The translations under genes were made by a program, and so were the position numbers. Below are positions 38,738 to 46,834 of a DNA stretch of 64,000 nt, piece by piece. The DNA lies in the NCBI GenBank assembly GCA_036747295.1, contig DAIOCN010000004.1, positions 62,001-126,000 of the forward strand, written 5' to 3'. The notes under the pieces were generated by a model. The model saw only the letters and a list, made by a program, of their open reading frames with translations. It was not told the origin of the DNA and searched no databases. This stretch comes from UBA4736 sp002404015. Its GTDB lineage: Bacteria > Chloroflexota > Dormibacteria > Dormibacterales > Dormibacteraceae. Numbering within the stretch: the first letter of the stretch is position 1; the number at the start of each line of letters is the position of its first letter.

Positions 38738-41423
38738 CGACCGCGGCCAGCTTCCGCATGTCGGCCCAGTTCTCGCCGACCTTGGCCTCCACCTCGAGGC
38801 CGGTCTCCAGCTCGTAGGCTTCGGTCATCACCCGGGGCACCATCTCGGCGAAGCGCTCGACCTCCGCCTCCGGGATCTCGAAGACCAGCTCATCGTGGAC
38901 CTGGAGCAGCATCTTGCCCGCCAGCCGCTCGGTCTCGATCTCAGCCTGCAGCCGGACCATGGCGATCTTGATGATGTCGGCCGCCAGCGACTGGATCGGA
39001 AAGTTGATCGCCATCCGCTCCGCCGCCAGCCGGAGCTGGTAGTTGGGCGAGCGGAGGTCAGGGATCGCCCGCCGGCGGCCGGTCGCGCTGACCACGAGGC
39101 CGGCCTCCCGGGCGTCGTTGCGGATCGCGTCCAGGAACTCCTTCAGGCGCTGGTAGGTGCCCCAGTACTCCTTCAGGAACTCTCGGGCCTCCTCGCCGGG
39201 GATGCCCATCTGCATCGAGAGCCCGTATTCGCCCTGCCCGTAAAGGGAGCCGAAGTTGGCGATCTTGGCCAGCCGGCGCTGCCCGGGGTCCACCTGCTCG
39301 ATGGCAACCTTGAAGACCTTGGCCGCGGTGGCCGCGTGGATGTCCTGGCCGGCTTCGAACGCCCCCAGCATCTGAGGGTCCTCGCTCAGGTGGGCGGCGA
39401 TCCTGAGCTCGATCTGCGAGTAGTCCGCCGCGAAGAGCTTGTGATCGGGCCGCTCCGCCCGGAAGGCGCGCCGGATCCGCTGCCCGAGCTCGGTCCGGAT
39501 CGGAATGTTCATCAGGTTGGGGTTGGACGAGGAGAGCCGGCCGGTGGCGGTCGCGGCCTGGCCGAACGAGGTGTGGACCCGGCCGTCGACGGGATCGCAG
39601 AGCTCGGGCAGGGCGTCCACGTATGTGGACTTGAGCTTGCTCAGCTGGCGGTGCTCCAGGATCAGGGCCACGATCGGGTGCTTGTCGCGGAGGCCTTCCA
39701 GCGTCTCGGCGTCGGTCGAGTAGCCGGTCTTGGTCCGCTTGCCGACCGGCAGCCGGAGATCCTCGAAGAGCAGCTTCGCCAGCTGCTGGGGCGCGGCCAC
39801 GTTGAACTGGTAGCCGGCCAGCTCGGTGACCTGGCCCTCGAGCGCCGCCAGCTGGCCGCCCAGCTCCCGGGCCATCTCCTCGAGGTACGGCCGGTCGATG
39901 GCGATGCCCTCGACCTCCATCTCGGCCAGCACCCGGGACAGCGGCAGCTCGATCTCATAGAAGAGGTAGTCCACGCCCAGGTTCTGCAGCTCCGCGGCCA
40001 GCCGCGGCCGCAGCTTCAGGATCGCCTGGGCGCGGGCGCCCGCGTACTCTGCGGCGGCCGCCGGGTCCGCCTGTGAGGCCGGGCGGGAGTTGCGGCCGGT
40101 GCCCAGCAGCTGGTCGGTGGCCATCAGCGTCATGCCCAGGAACTCGCGCGCCAGGTCCTCCAGGCGAGGATCGCGGGAGCCGGCTCCCAGCAGGTAGGCG
40201 GCGAGGCTGGAGCTGAAGCGCCAGTCCTGCCGCCAGGGATCGATGCCGGAGAGGGCCAGCTGCTCCTCCTTAACGTCGTGGCCCAGCAGCGGCCGGCCCC
40301 GCAGGGCGGCCACGACCTGGAACTCGAGGTCCGCCGCGACGTACCAGGTCCGCTCGCCGGCCGCCAGCCCGAGGCCCACGGCGGCGCCCCCCCGGGCGCT
40401 GCCGTCCCAGAGCCCGAACAGCCCCACTTCCTCGGCCGCGGCGAGCGCGGAGGTTATCTCCGGAAGCTGCCCGAGCGTGGCCAGCGCCACACCGCCCGCC
40501 GACGCCACCGGCTCGAAGGCCAAGGTGGGCTGCACCGGCACGGCGTCGGGCGGGGGGATGCGGGCCAGCAGCTGGCGGAACTCCAGGTCGTCGAAGACCT
40601 GGCGGGCCCCGTCGTAGTCATAGCGCAGCCAGCGTGACCGGTCGAGGTCGAGGTCGACGTCCACGTCGCGGCGGATCGTGACCATCCGCTTACCCAGGCG
40701 CACCTGGTCGGCGTGCTCGCGCAGCGAGGTCTTGACGCGCCCCTCCTTCAACTCGTCGAGCCGGTCGAGCAGCGCCTCGATGGAGCCGAACTGCTGGATC
40801 AGTTGGGCGGCAGTCTTGTCGCCGACGCCGGGCACGCCTGGGATGTTGTCGGAGGTGTCGCCGCGGAGCGCCTTGTAGTCGATCAGCTGGGCCGGCTCGA
40901 AGCCGTAGCGCTGGCGGACCTCGGGAGGGCCGTAGACGAACGTGTCCGTGATGCCGCGCTTGGGCACCAGGGCCTCGACCGAGTCGGTCACGAGCTGCAG
41001 GCAGTCGAGGTCGCCGCTCACGATCGTGACCGACAGGCCCTGCTCCTCCGCCTTGCGCGCCAGCGTGCCGATCACGTCGTCGGCCTCGAAGCCCTCGACC
41101 TCGTACGTCGGGATGGTGAGCGACTCGAGCACCCGCTTCACGAGCGCGAACTGGGGACGGAGGTCGTCCGGCATCGGCTTGCGGCCCAGCTTGTACTCGG
41201 CGTACTCGAGCGACCGGAAGGTCGGCTTGCCGACGTCGAAGGCGGCCGCCGCGAACTCGGGCCGAGAGGCGAGGACGAGCGCCAGCATGGAGGTGAAGCC
41301 GTAGACCGCATTGGTCACCGCGCCGGCGGTCGTACTCATGGGCGGCAGGGCGAAAAACGCCCGGTAGATCAGGCTGTGGGCGTCGATCAGGATCAGCCGG
41401 CCCCGCCTTCCAGCCTTCGGCAT
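38730..41423 (-). CDS. polA: DNA polymerase I with degenerate proofreading domain
   Basis: 897 residues. The 5'-nuclease domain spans about residues 1-290 (LILIDAHSLIYRAFFALPP, SGDLDCLQL, GVPGVGDKTA). A middle exonuclease-like domain (about 310-480) lacks the catalytic DxE motif: its first motif reads GLFGLWDGSA. The polymerase domain has motif A ADYSQIELRIAAHL, O-helix RRLAKIANFGSLYG and motif C LLQVHDELVFE. So proofreading is absent, as in Taq and many actinobacterial PolI. ATG start with GGGAG nine bases upstream; divergent from the DUF151 gene; coupled to mutM. Confidence 0.96.
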   Translation of the reverse strand: MPKAGRRGRLILIDAHSLIYRAFFALPPMSTTAGAVTNAVYGFTSMLALVLASRPEFAAAAFDVGKPTFRSLEYAEYKLGRKPMPDDLRPQFALVKRVLESLTIPTYEVEGFEADDVIGTLARKAEEQGLSVTIVSGDLDCLQLVTDSVEALVPKRGITDTFVYGPPEVRQRYGFEPAQLIDYKALRGDTSDNIPGVPGVGDKTAAQLIQQFGSIEALLDRLDELKEGRVKTSLREHADQVRLGKRMVTIRRDVDVDLDLDRSRWLRYDYDGARQVFDDLEFRQLLARIPPPDAVPVQPTLAFEPVASAGGVALATLGQLPEITSALAAAEEVGLFGLWDGSARGGAAVGLGLAAGERTWYVAADLEFQVVAALRGRPLLGHDVKEEQLALSGIDPWRQDWRFSSSLAAYLLGAGSRDPRLEDLAREFLGMTLMATDQLLGTGRNSRPASQADPAAAAEYAGARAQAILKLRPRLAAELQNLGVDYLFYEIELPLSRVLAEMEVEGIAIDRPYLEEMARELGGQLAALEGQVTELAGYQFNVAAPQQLAKLLFEDLRLPVGKRTKTGYSTDAETLEGLRDKHPIVALILEHRQLSKLKSTYVDALPELCDPVDGRVHTSFGQAATATGRLSSSNPNLMNIPIRTELGQRIRRAFRAERPDHKLFAADYSQIELRIAAHLSEDPQMLGAFEAGQDIHAATAAKVFKVAIEQVDPGQRRLAKIANFGSLYGQGEYGLSMQMGIPGEEAREFLKEYWGTYQRLKEFLDAIRNDAREAGLVVSATGRRRAIPDLRSPNYQLRLAAERMAINFPIQSLAADIIKIAMVRLQAEIETERLAGKMLLQVHDELVFEIPEAEVERFAEMVPRVMTEAYELETGLEVEAKVGENWADMRKLAAVVA

Positions 41424-41474
41424 CGGTCAATTCTCCCGTATTGGCATCTGGCGGGGACCGTGGGGGGACGGGGG

Positions 41475-41480
41475 TAGAAT
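41475..41480 (+). promoter_or_regulatory. -10 element of a leaderless promoter for the DUF151 gene
   Basis: TAGAAT ends 9 bases before the ATG at 41490. No Shine-Dalgarno lies between. Same geometry as the promoters of uvrC, secG, mntH-like and aroC in this window. Confidence 0.6.
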
Positions 41481-41489
41481 CGGCCTCAG

Positions 41490-42035
41490 ATGGACGACCT
41501 GATCGAGGTGGCGGTGGACAGCATCCGCGTGCACATGCCCACCGGCCAGCACGTCGTGATCCTGAAGGAGCGGGACAACGACCGCTACCTCCCGATCTGG
41601 ATCGGGGTCTTCGAAGCCAACGCCATCGCGCTCAAGATCACCGGGGTCGCGCCCGAGCGGCCGATCACCCATGACCTCATGGCGAGCACGTTCGGCGAGC
41701 TCGCCATCAACGTCAACCGGATCGTGGTCACCTCATTGGCGGACGAGGTGTTCTTTGCCCGCCTCTTCATCTCGCAGAACGGCCGGGAGCTCGACATCGA
41801 CTCGCGGCCCAGCGACGCGATCGCCCTGGCCGTCCGCTTCGAGTGCCCGATCTTCGTGGCCCGGGAGGTTCTGGACCGGGCGGGCGTGATCCCCGAGAAG
41901 GACGAGGAGGACGACCCGTCGAGCGAGGGGGACGAGGACCGGCTGGCCGTCTTCCGGGACCTGGTCAACAGCCTCGACCTGCCAGAGCTGCCCGACGAGC
42001 CGGGCTCACGCGGCTTGGGACCGTCCCCTAGCTGA
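41490..42035 (+). CDS. DUF151 bifunctional nuclease-family protein
   Basis: 181-residue protein. The conserved domain is seen as VILKERDNDRYLPIWIGVFE (in parts), NAIALKI, THDLMASTFGELAINVNR-type segment and DSRPSDAIALAVRFECPIFV. Plant relatives show nuclease activity, and bacterial ones are widespread in actinobacteria and cyanobacteria with unknown role. The last 45 residues form an acidic tail. Leaderless-type promoter. The stop overlaps the mgtC start as CTGA. Confidence 0.9.
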   Translation: MDDLIEVAVDSIRVHMPTGQHVVILKERDNDRYLPIWIGVFEANAIALKITGVAPERPITHDLMASTFGELAINVNRIVVTSLADEVFFARLFISQNGRELDIDSRPSDAIALAVRFECPIFVAREVLDRAGVIPEKDEEDDPSSEGDEDRLAVFRDLVNSLDLPELPDEPGSRGLGPSPS

Positions 42036-42490
42036 GTAACGAGGTCCAGGCCGAGCTCCTTCTCCGCCTGGCCGTCGCGCTCCTCCTCGGTTCTCTGATC
42101 GGCTTCGAGCGGGAACGCCTCCGCCACCCGGCCGGCCTCCGGACGATGGGCATGGTGGCGATCGGATCCTGCCTATTCACGGAGCTGGGGGCGTACGTGG
42201 CCGGGCACCAGGACCCCACCCGGATCGCCGCCCAGGTCGTGACCGGGATCGGCTTCCTGGGCGCCGGCGCCATTCTGCGCCACGGCACCAACGTCCAGGG
42301 GCTGACGACCGCGTCGACCGTCTGGGTGGTGGCCGCGGTTGGGATGTGCGCCGGGTTCGGAGCCTACCTGCTCGCCTTCGGAGGAACCACCGTCGTGCTG
42401 CTGGCGCTGCTGTGCTTCCGCCCCATCGAGCGCCGCCTGTTCAAGCAACATCTCGTGGCGCCCAGGGAACCCGAGCTGCCAGAGCTGTAG
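42032..42490 (+). CDS. MgtC/SapB family membrane protein, CTG start
   Basis: About 152 residues with four TM helices. The family core LLLGSLIGFERERLRHPAGLRT (in parts: LIGFERER and PAGLRT) lies upstream of the first in-frame ATG (42146), so that ATG cannot be the start. A TAG stop closes the frame at 42029, and the first codon after it, CTG 42032, overlaps the DUF151 stop as CTGA; it yields LSNEVQAELLLRLAVALLLG. No ATG, GTG or TTG lies between. VTGIGFLGAGAILRHG and GLTTASTVWVVAAVG complete the family pattern. MgtC proteins relate to Mg2+ homeostasis and survival. Confidence 0.9.
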   Translation: MSNEVQAELLLRLAVALLLGSLIGFERERLRHPAGLRTMGMVAIGSCLFTELGAYVAGHQDPTRIAAQVVTGIGFLGAGAILRHGTNVQGLTTASTVWVVAAVGMCAGFGAYLLAFGGTTVVLLALLCFRPIERRLFKQHLVAPREPELPEL

Positions 42491-42536
42491 GGTCTCCGGC
42501 GGCCTCCGGACCGGTGCGGTATGGTTCTTGGGTCTT

Positions 42537-43220
42537 TTGGGAACCTCCGCCGGCACCCTGACCCCCCGCCGCCGCGAGACGCTGGAGACCCTGCGCCGCC
42601 TGGTGGCCGGCGCGGCCGGTCCCGTCCACTACTCGACCGTGGCCGCGGCGATGGGCATCTCGGCCTGGACCGCCTACGGACTTCTCAGGGAGCTGGAGCG
42701 ACCCGGGCTGGTGGAGCGCAGCTACGCGCTCGACTCGGGCCCCAAGCTGGGCGGCCGCTCCCGGATCCTCTTCGCACCGGCCATCCTGGCCCCCGCGGTC
42801 AGCTTTCCGGCCGACCTGCCGGAGCGCCTGCGCCCCGCCTTCGAGCGGTTCGCCGCCATCGCGGACGAAGGCGCCGCGGCCCGCGCCTACCTGGCCGAGG
42901 CCGGGTCCGACCTCGGCTTCCACCTCGGCTACTGGCTGGCCCGCCTGGAGACGGCCGGCTTGAACGCTGAGATCGCGGCTCGCACAGTTCTGGAGAGCAG
43001 CGCCCGACCCGCCGCCAAGATGCAGACCGTCGCCGCCATGGGCCTCGGCGCCGCGCTGTCACGGCTCGAGAAGGCCCGCCTGGCAACTCGCATCACGGCG
43101 GCGGCGGCCGGCTTCTCGGCGCTCCTCGACGACGCCCAACGCGCGTCGGAAGCCTCACTCGCGGCCCTGGTCGACGCCGCGCGGGCGCTGCCGCCGCCGA
43201 TCCGGAGGCACGCGCTCTGA
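42537..43220 (+). CDS. Winged-helix/HTH transcriptional regulator-like protein
   Basis: About 227 residues, Ala-rich. The N-terminal 75 residues look like a winged helix: RRRETLETLRRLVAGAAGPV, HYSTVAAAMGISAWTAYGLL, RELERPGLVERSYAL. The helical C-terminal half has no motif I recognise. The start is unsure: TTG 42537 or 42528; TATGGT at 42520-42525 could be the -10. It is followed by degV with a CTGA junction, so the two may be co-transcribed. Confidence 0.65.
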   Translation: MGTSAGTLTPRRRETLETLRRLVAGAAGPVHYSTVAAAMGISAWTAYGLLRELERPGLVERSYALDSGPKLGGRSRILFAPAILAPAVSFPADLPERLRPAFERFAAIADEGAAARAYLAEAGSDLGFHLGYWLARLETAGLNAEIAARTVLESSARPAAKMQTVAAMGLGAALSRLEKARLATRITAAAAGFSALLDDAQRASEASLAALVDAARALPPPIRRHAL

Positions 43221-43231
43221 CGGACCGCAGA

Positions 43232-44107
43232 GTGGCCGTGGTGACCGACTCGACGGCCGACCTGCCCGAGGCCCTGGTCCGCGACCACGCCATCACGGTG
43301 GTTCCGCTAACTGTCATCCTCGACGGTAAGAGCTACCTGGACGGGGTGGACATCCGGCCTCCCGACTTCTACCGGATGCTGGAGAGCAGCGAGGGCGGCG
43401 CGACCACCTCGCAGCCGTCGCCCGGCCGCTTCGCGGAGGTCTACCAGAAACTCCTGCGCGACCACGAGACGGTCGTCTCGCTGCACATCTCGGCCAAGCT
43501 GAGCGGGACTTACGCCGCCGCGCTGCAGGGCGCCGACATCGCCGGCGCCGGCCGCATCCGCGTGGTCGACTCGCAGAGCGTCTCCATGCCTCTCGGCCTG
43601 ATCATGCTGGCCGCCGCCACGATCGCGGCCGAGGGCGTCGCGGCGGAGGCTCTCCTGGAGCGCCTGGAGCCGGTCATCGGCGGCGCCAAGGTGTACTTCA
43701 TGGTGGCCACTCTGGAGCACCTGCGCCGAGGCGGTCGCATCGGCCGCGCCAGCGCGCTGCTGGGCTCGGTCCTCCAGATGAAGCCCGTGCTCACCATCCA
43801 GGACGGCCAGGTCGCCCCCCTCGAGCGGATCCGGACTTACGACAAAGCACTCTCCCGGATTATCGAGCTGGCGCGCGAGACGGACCGCGGCGCCGGCATC
43901 TGCGCGATCGTCGGCCACGCCGCGGCCGAGCCCGCCGCTGAGCGAGTGGCTCGCGAGCTGGAAGGCATCGCCGACACCCTCCTGATCCAGTCGCTGGGCC
44001 CCGTGGTCGGCGCGCACGCCGGCCCCGGAACCGTCGGCATCGGGTGCTACCCGGCCGAGCTCTTCCGGCTCGGCCTGAAGGACCTCAGCGCGGCCTCCGC
44101 CACCTGA
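43232..44107 (+). CDS. DegV family fatty acid-binding protein
   Basis: 291 residues, EDD-fold protein that binds a fatty acid, as FakB does in phosphorylating exogenous fatty acids with FakA. Motifs: VVTDSTADLPEALV near the start, GGATTSQPSPGRF (binding Thr/Ser), SAKLSGTYAAAL, and RRGGRIGRASALLGSVLQMKP (in parts). I use GTG 43232, but in-frame CTG 43217 overlaps the previous stop as CTGA and would add LTDRR. No FakA homologue in the window. Confidence 0.92.
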   Translation: MAVVTDSTADLPEALVRDHAITVVPLTVILDGKSYLDGVDIRPPDFYRMLESSEGGATTSQPSPGRFAEVYQKLLRDHETVVSLHISAKLSGTYAAALQGADIAGAGRIRVVDSQSVSMPLGLIMLAAATIAAEGVAAEALLERLEPVIGGAKVYFMVATLEHLRRGGRIGRASALLGSVLQMKPVLTIQDGQVAPLERIRTYDKALSRIIELARETDRGAGICAIVGHAAAEPAAERVARELEGIADTLLIQSLGPVVGAHAGPGTVGIGCYPAELFRLGLKDLSAASAT

Positions 44108-45068
44108 CGGCCCCCACGTCCGCCAGCTTGTCCAGGCTGCCGTCGACGGCCAGCGACTGCAGGTGGGCGAGCGCCTCCTGGAGGGCCAGCCGCTTCTCGT
44201 AGATGTGCTTGCGCACCCCGAAGACCCCGATCGAGACCTCCCAGCCCGTCATCTCCGAATCCCCCATGATCTCCAGGATCTGCAGCTTGCGGCGGCCGTG
44301 GTGGGAAGCCATCCACTCGATCCGGCCGGCAGCGTCCTCGAAGGGATGCCCGTGGGCGGGCAGGACGCGTCTTGGCTGGAGGGCCAGCAGGCGGTCCAGC
44401 GCGCCCAGGTAGTCGTCCAGGGGGTTGGGCGTGCTCTGTGGGTGGAGCCCGATGTTGGGGCTCATCTCAGGAAGCAGCTGGTCGCCCGCGAACAGCACCC
44501 TGTCTCTGGGGTCCCAGAGGCAGACGTGGCCCGGCGAGTGGCCGGGAGTCCACTCCACGCGGAGCCGCAGGCGGCCCATCTCGAGTGTTTCGGCGCCGTC
44601 CAGCTCCACTGCTACCTCGGCCGGCGTGACGAATTCGCGCATGGCCCGCGACGCGTCGCGCATCTCCTCCGCGTCGGCCTCGGGCACGCCGTGCACCTCC
44701 AGGTGCCGGCCCACCTCGGCGACCAGCTGCTCGATGTCCAGGTAGCGGGGATGGACCATGGGCACCTCGAGGCGATGGAGGTAGATCTCGGCCCCGTCCC
44801 TGGCGAACAGGCCCGCCGCACCGTAGTGGTCGGGGTGGATGTGCGTCACGACCAGCCGGCGCACCCGGGCCGCCGGCCCGCCCACCTCCCGGATCGCGGT
44901 CCGGAGGATCTCCACCGACTCGTCCGAGTTCATGCCGCAGTCGATCAGGTCCACAATGCCGTCCTTGGGAAGCAGGAAGGCGTTGACGGTGCCGTTCTCG
45001 AATGGGATCGGCAGCCCCAGCTCGAAGACCCCGGGCATCACTTCGGACAGTTCGAGCGCGGCGGGCAC
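44085..45068 (-). CDS. MBL-fold metallohydrolase (glyoxalase II-like with C-terminal winged helix)
   Basis: 327 residues. Metal-binding HxHxDH is VVTHIHPDHYGAAG near residue 77; further ligands are in WTPGHSPGHVCL, LFAGDQLLPE and LPAHGHPFED. A C-terminal helical/winged segment (residues 240-325) is typical of the LACTB2/RNase-like MBL group. Likely a thioester, lactone or nucleic-acid hydrolase; not resolvable by eye. GTG start. Converges on degV with a 23-base overlap and diverges from the SCP2 gene. Confidence 0.88.
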   Translation of the reverse strand: MPAALELSEVMPGVFELGLPIPFENGTVNAFLLPKDGIVDLIDCGMNSDESVEILRTAIREVGGPAARVRRLVVTHIHPDHYGAAGLFARDGAEIYLHRLEVPMVHPRYLDIEQLVAEVGRHLEVHGVPEADAEEMRDASRAMREFVTPAEVAVELDGAETLEMGRLRLRVEWTPGHSPGHVCLWDPRDRVLFAGDQLLPEMSPNIGLHPQSTPNPLDDYLGALDRLLALQPRRVLPAHGHPFEDAAGRIEWMASHHGRRKLQILEIMGDSEMTGWEVSIGVFGVRKHIYEKRLALQEALAHLQSLAVDGSLDKLADVGAVRWRRPR

Positions 45069-45126
45069 CTGTATAAGATGAAGTAGATCGGATGGCGCAT
45101 GGCGTCATCGCGTGCAGGAGGAATTC

Positions 45127-45477
45127 ATGACAGATCAGACGCAGGCCGACGAGGTCACGCCGAAGATGGTGTTCGAGCAGATGCCGACCTATTTCCAGGC
45201 CGACAAGGCAGCCAACACGAACGCCAACATCCAGTTCGACCTGGCCGGCGACGGCGGCGGCAAATGGTGGATCAAGATCGCCGACGCGCAGGCCACCTCG
45301 GGCGAAGGCGAGATCGAGAACCCCAGCCTGACGCTCATCTGCGACGCCGGCGACTACGTCAAGATCGCGCTCGGCCAGATGGACCCCACGGCAGCTTTCA
45401 TGCAGGGCAAGCTCAAGATCAAGGGTGACATGGGCCTGGCGATCAAGTTCCCCAACCTGTTCAAGAGGCCTGCTTAG
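45127..45477 (+). CDS. SCP2 sterol-binding domain protein
   Basis: 116-residue single SCP2 domain, a lipid/sterol carrier fold: MVFEQMPTYFQADKAAN, VQFDL-like NIQFDLAGDGGGKWWIK, DCTIT-like LTLICDAGDYVKIALG, and AFMQGKLKIKGDMGLAIKF (in parts). ATG 45127 has a perfect AGGAGG 5 bases upstream (45116-45121), one of few strong Shine-Dalgarno sites on the plus strand. A TATAAG element lies at about 45072. Probably binds fatty acyl or sterol-like ligands. Confidence 0.92.
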   Translation: MTDQTQADEVTPKMVFEQMPTYFQADKAANTNANIQFDLAGDGGGKWWIKIADAQATSGEGEIENPSLTLICDAGDYVKIALGQMDPTAAFMQGKLKIKGDMGLAIKFPNLFKRPA

Positions 45478-45494
45478 AGCGGAACCCTAGTAGG

Positions 45495-45671
45495 GTGCTG
45501 AAAAAGGTCGGCGAGGGATTCGGTGACCAGGTGGCCCAGATCCGAGGCGACTTCGAGAACGGGAGCAAAGCGTATTGGAGATACGCGTCGCGAGGATCGG
45601 AGGAGTCAACGACGGAGATGGGCCGCCTGGGCGCCGAAGCACCGTCGGTTCCCTTTTCAGCGGCCTGCTAG
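45495..45671 (+). CDS. Possible small protein of 58 residues, unrecognised
   Basis: Open frame from GTG 45495 to TAG 45671: starts VLKKVGEGFGDQVAQIRGDF and contains ENGSKAYWRYASRG. It follows the SCP2 gene by 17 bases and fills an otherwise empty 190-base gap. The stop touches the end of the convergent lipoprotein gene. A short inverted repeat ACCCTA-G-TAGGGT (45484-45496) covers the start, which speaks against translation unless this is regulated. Weak call; the stretch may simply be non-coding. Confidence 0.25.
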   Translation: MLKKVGEGFGDQVAQIRGDFENGSKAYWRYASRGSEESTTEMGRLGAEAPSVPFSAAC

Positions 45672-46225
45672 TAGTCGAACCGCCAGCTGGTGAGGCGGCT
45701 GCCCATCTCGTCGCTCAGCGCCAGGTTGCCCTGGCCCTCCCGGATGTCCATGAGGATCACGTGGTGCGCCGTCATCGCGATCCTCTGGTGGGCGCCGTTG
45801 ACCAGGAAGGCGGCCCTCGCGTTGCCCCAGGTGATCGGCGAGAGGTCGAGCCCGTCGCCCAGGTTGGTCTTCGCCCAGTCCTCGAGCGTCGCGGAGGTGC
45901 CCTTCTCGTAGGTACCGATAATCATGAAGCCGAACAGCCCCTCGGTCGGTCCGGGAGTCCCGGAGGCGTTGACGATGTCGAAAGTGGCGTCCACGCCGGT
46001 CGGGTGATCGCTGTTCTGCAGGCGCTCCCGGTACTTCCAGGTGCCGGGGTAGCAGAAGCCCCAGCCCAGCTCCACCTCGTCGAGACCGTGGTCGCCGGTC
46101 GGGCACTTGATGGCCCCGGCCTGCGTCTGCAGGGTCGCCGAAGGCGCCGGGGTGGCGCTGGTCGACTGGCAGCCGGCCATCATGAGGCAGGCCGCGGCCA
46201 TAAGCAGACGTCGGGATAGGGGCAC
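45668..46225 (-). CDS. Hypothetical secreted lipoprotein
   Basis: 185 residues with a lipoprotein signal peptide: SRRLLMAAACLMMAGCQSTS, Cys 19. A Thr/Pro/Ala linker follows, then a globular part with two Cys (KCPTGDHG, GFCYPGTWKYRERL) that may pair, and FLVNGAHQRIAMTAHHVILM. No family recognised. The GTG start has GATAAT 6 bases upstream, again a leaderless geometry. Divergent from the TraR/DksA gene. Confidence 0.75.
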   Translation of the reverse strand: MPLSRRLLMAAACLMMAGCQSTSATPAPSATLQTQAGAIKCPTGDHGLDEVELGWGFCYPGTWKYRERLQNSDHPTGVDATFDIVNASGTPGPTEGLFGFMIIGTYEKGTSATLEDWAKTNLGDGLDLSPITWGNARAAFLVNGAHQRIAMTAHHVILMDIREGQGNLALSDEMGSRLTSWRFDY

Positions 46226-46296
46226 GTGCGCATTATCCTCTCCGAGAGCTGAAATTCGGACCCTCTATAAGCAGTTTCGACCTAGCAATAACTGTC

Positions 46297-46324
46297 TTGA
46301 CGATGAGAAATCATGTGATAGTGT
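46297..46324 (+). promoter_or_regulatory. Promoter of the TraR/DksA gene
   Basis: TTGACG (46297-46302) and TAGTGT (46319-46324), 16 bases apart, in a locally A+T-rich stretch. Followed by GGGGGG (46347-46352) 6 bases before the ATG. This is the clearest -35/-10 pair I found, with a conventional leader. Confidence 0.6.
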
Positions 46325-46358
46325 TAGTGCCCTTAGTTCCAATTCAGGGGGGCAAAAG

Positions 46359-46745
46359 ATGAAGGACGAGGACAAGGAACGAGTGGCTCGCCTGGAGGCG
46401 AACCGCAACGCGCTTTCACAGCTCGCGACCGCCTTCGAGGAGGAGGCCGGGCTCAACCGGCCGATCGCCGAGAGCGTCGGCGACATCATCACCCGCGACT
46501 ACGAGGACACCGACTTCGCCCAGGTCATAAGCGAACGCGAGATCAACGACACATTGGTCCACCTGCTGGGTGAGAACCGCGAGCAGGTCGAGCGGGCGCT
46601 GGAGCGGCTGCACGAGGGCAAATACGGCGTCTGCGAGGACTGCGACAGCCGGATCCCCGCGGAGCGGCTTCGGTTCCGCCCCGAGGCGACCCGCTGCGTG
46701 GGCTGCCAGGGGCGCTGGGACCGGCTGAACCGCCGGTCAGCCTAG
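46359..46745 (+). CDS. TraR/DksA-type zinc-finger protein
   Basis: 128-residue coiled-coil plus zinc-finger protein. Helical N-terminus (DKERVARLEANRNALSQLAT), then EREINDTLVHLLGENREQVERAL (in parts), and finger YGVCEDCDSRIPAERL with RCVGCQGRWD. DksA-like proteins enter the RNA polymerase secondary channel and modulate initiation, often with ppGpp. ATG 46359 is fixed by the GGGGGG Shine-Dalgarno and the family start. A strong terminator follows 34 bases after the stop. Confidence 0.92.
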   Translation: MKDEDKERVARLEANRNALSQLATAFEEEAGLNRPIAESVGDIITRDYEDTDFAQVISEREINDTLVHLLGENREQVERALERLHEGKYGVCEDCDSRIPAERLRFRPEATRCVGCQGRWDRLNRRSA

Positions 46746-46779
46746 GCCGCCAAACCTACTCATCCCCCCAAATTGGGAG

Positions 46780-46818
46780 GGGGCGGCGCCTGTGTGGGCG
46801 CCGCCCCTCTTCATCTTG
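46780..46818 (+). terminator. Intrinsic terminator between TraR/DksA and aldehyde dehydrogenase genes
   Basis: GGGGCGGCGCC (46780-46790), loop TGTGTG, GGCGCCGCCCC (46797-46807), a perfect 11-bp stem, then TCTTCATCTT. It lies between convergent genes and can end transcription from both sides. Confidence 0.8.
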
Positions 46819-46834
46819 TGAAACGGCCCGCGGG

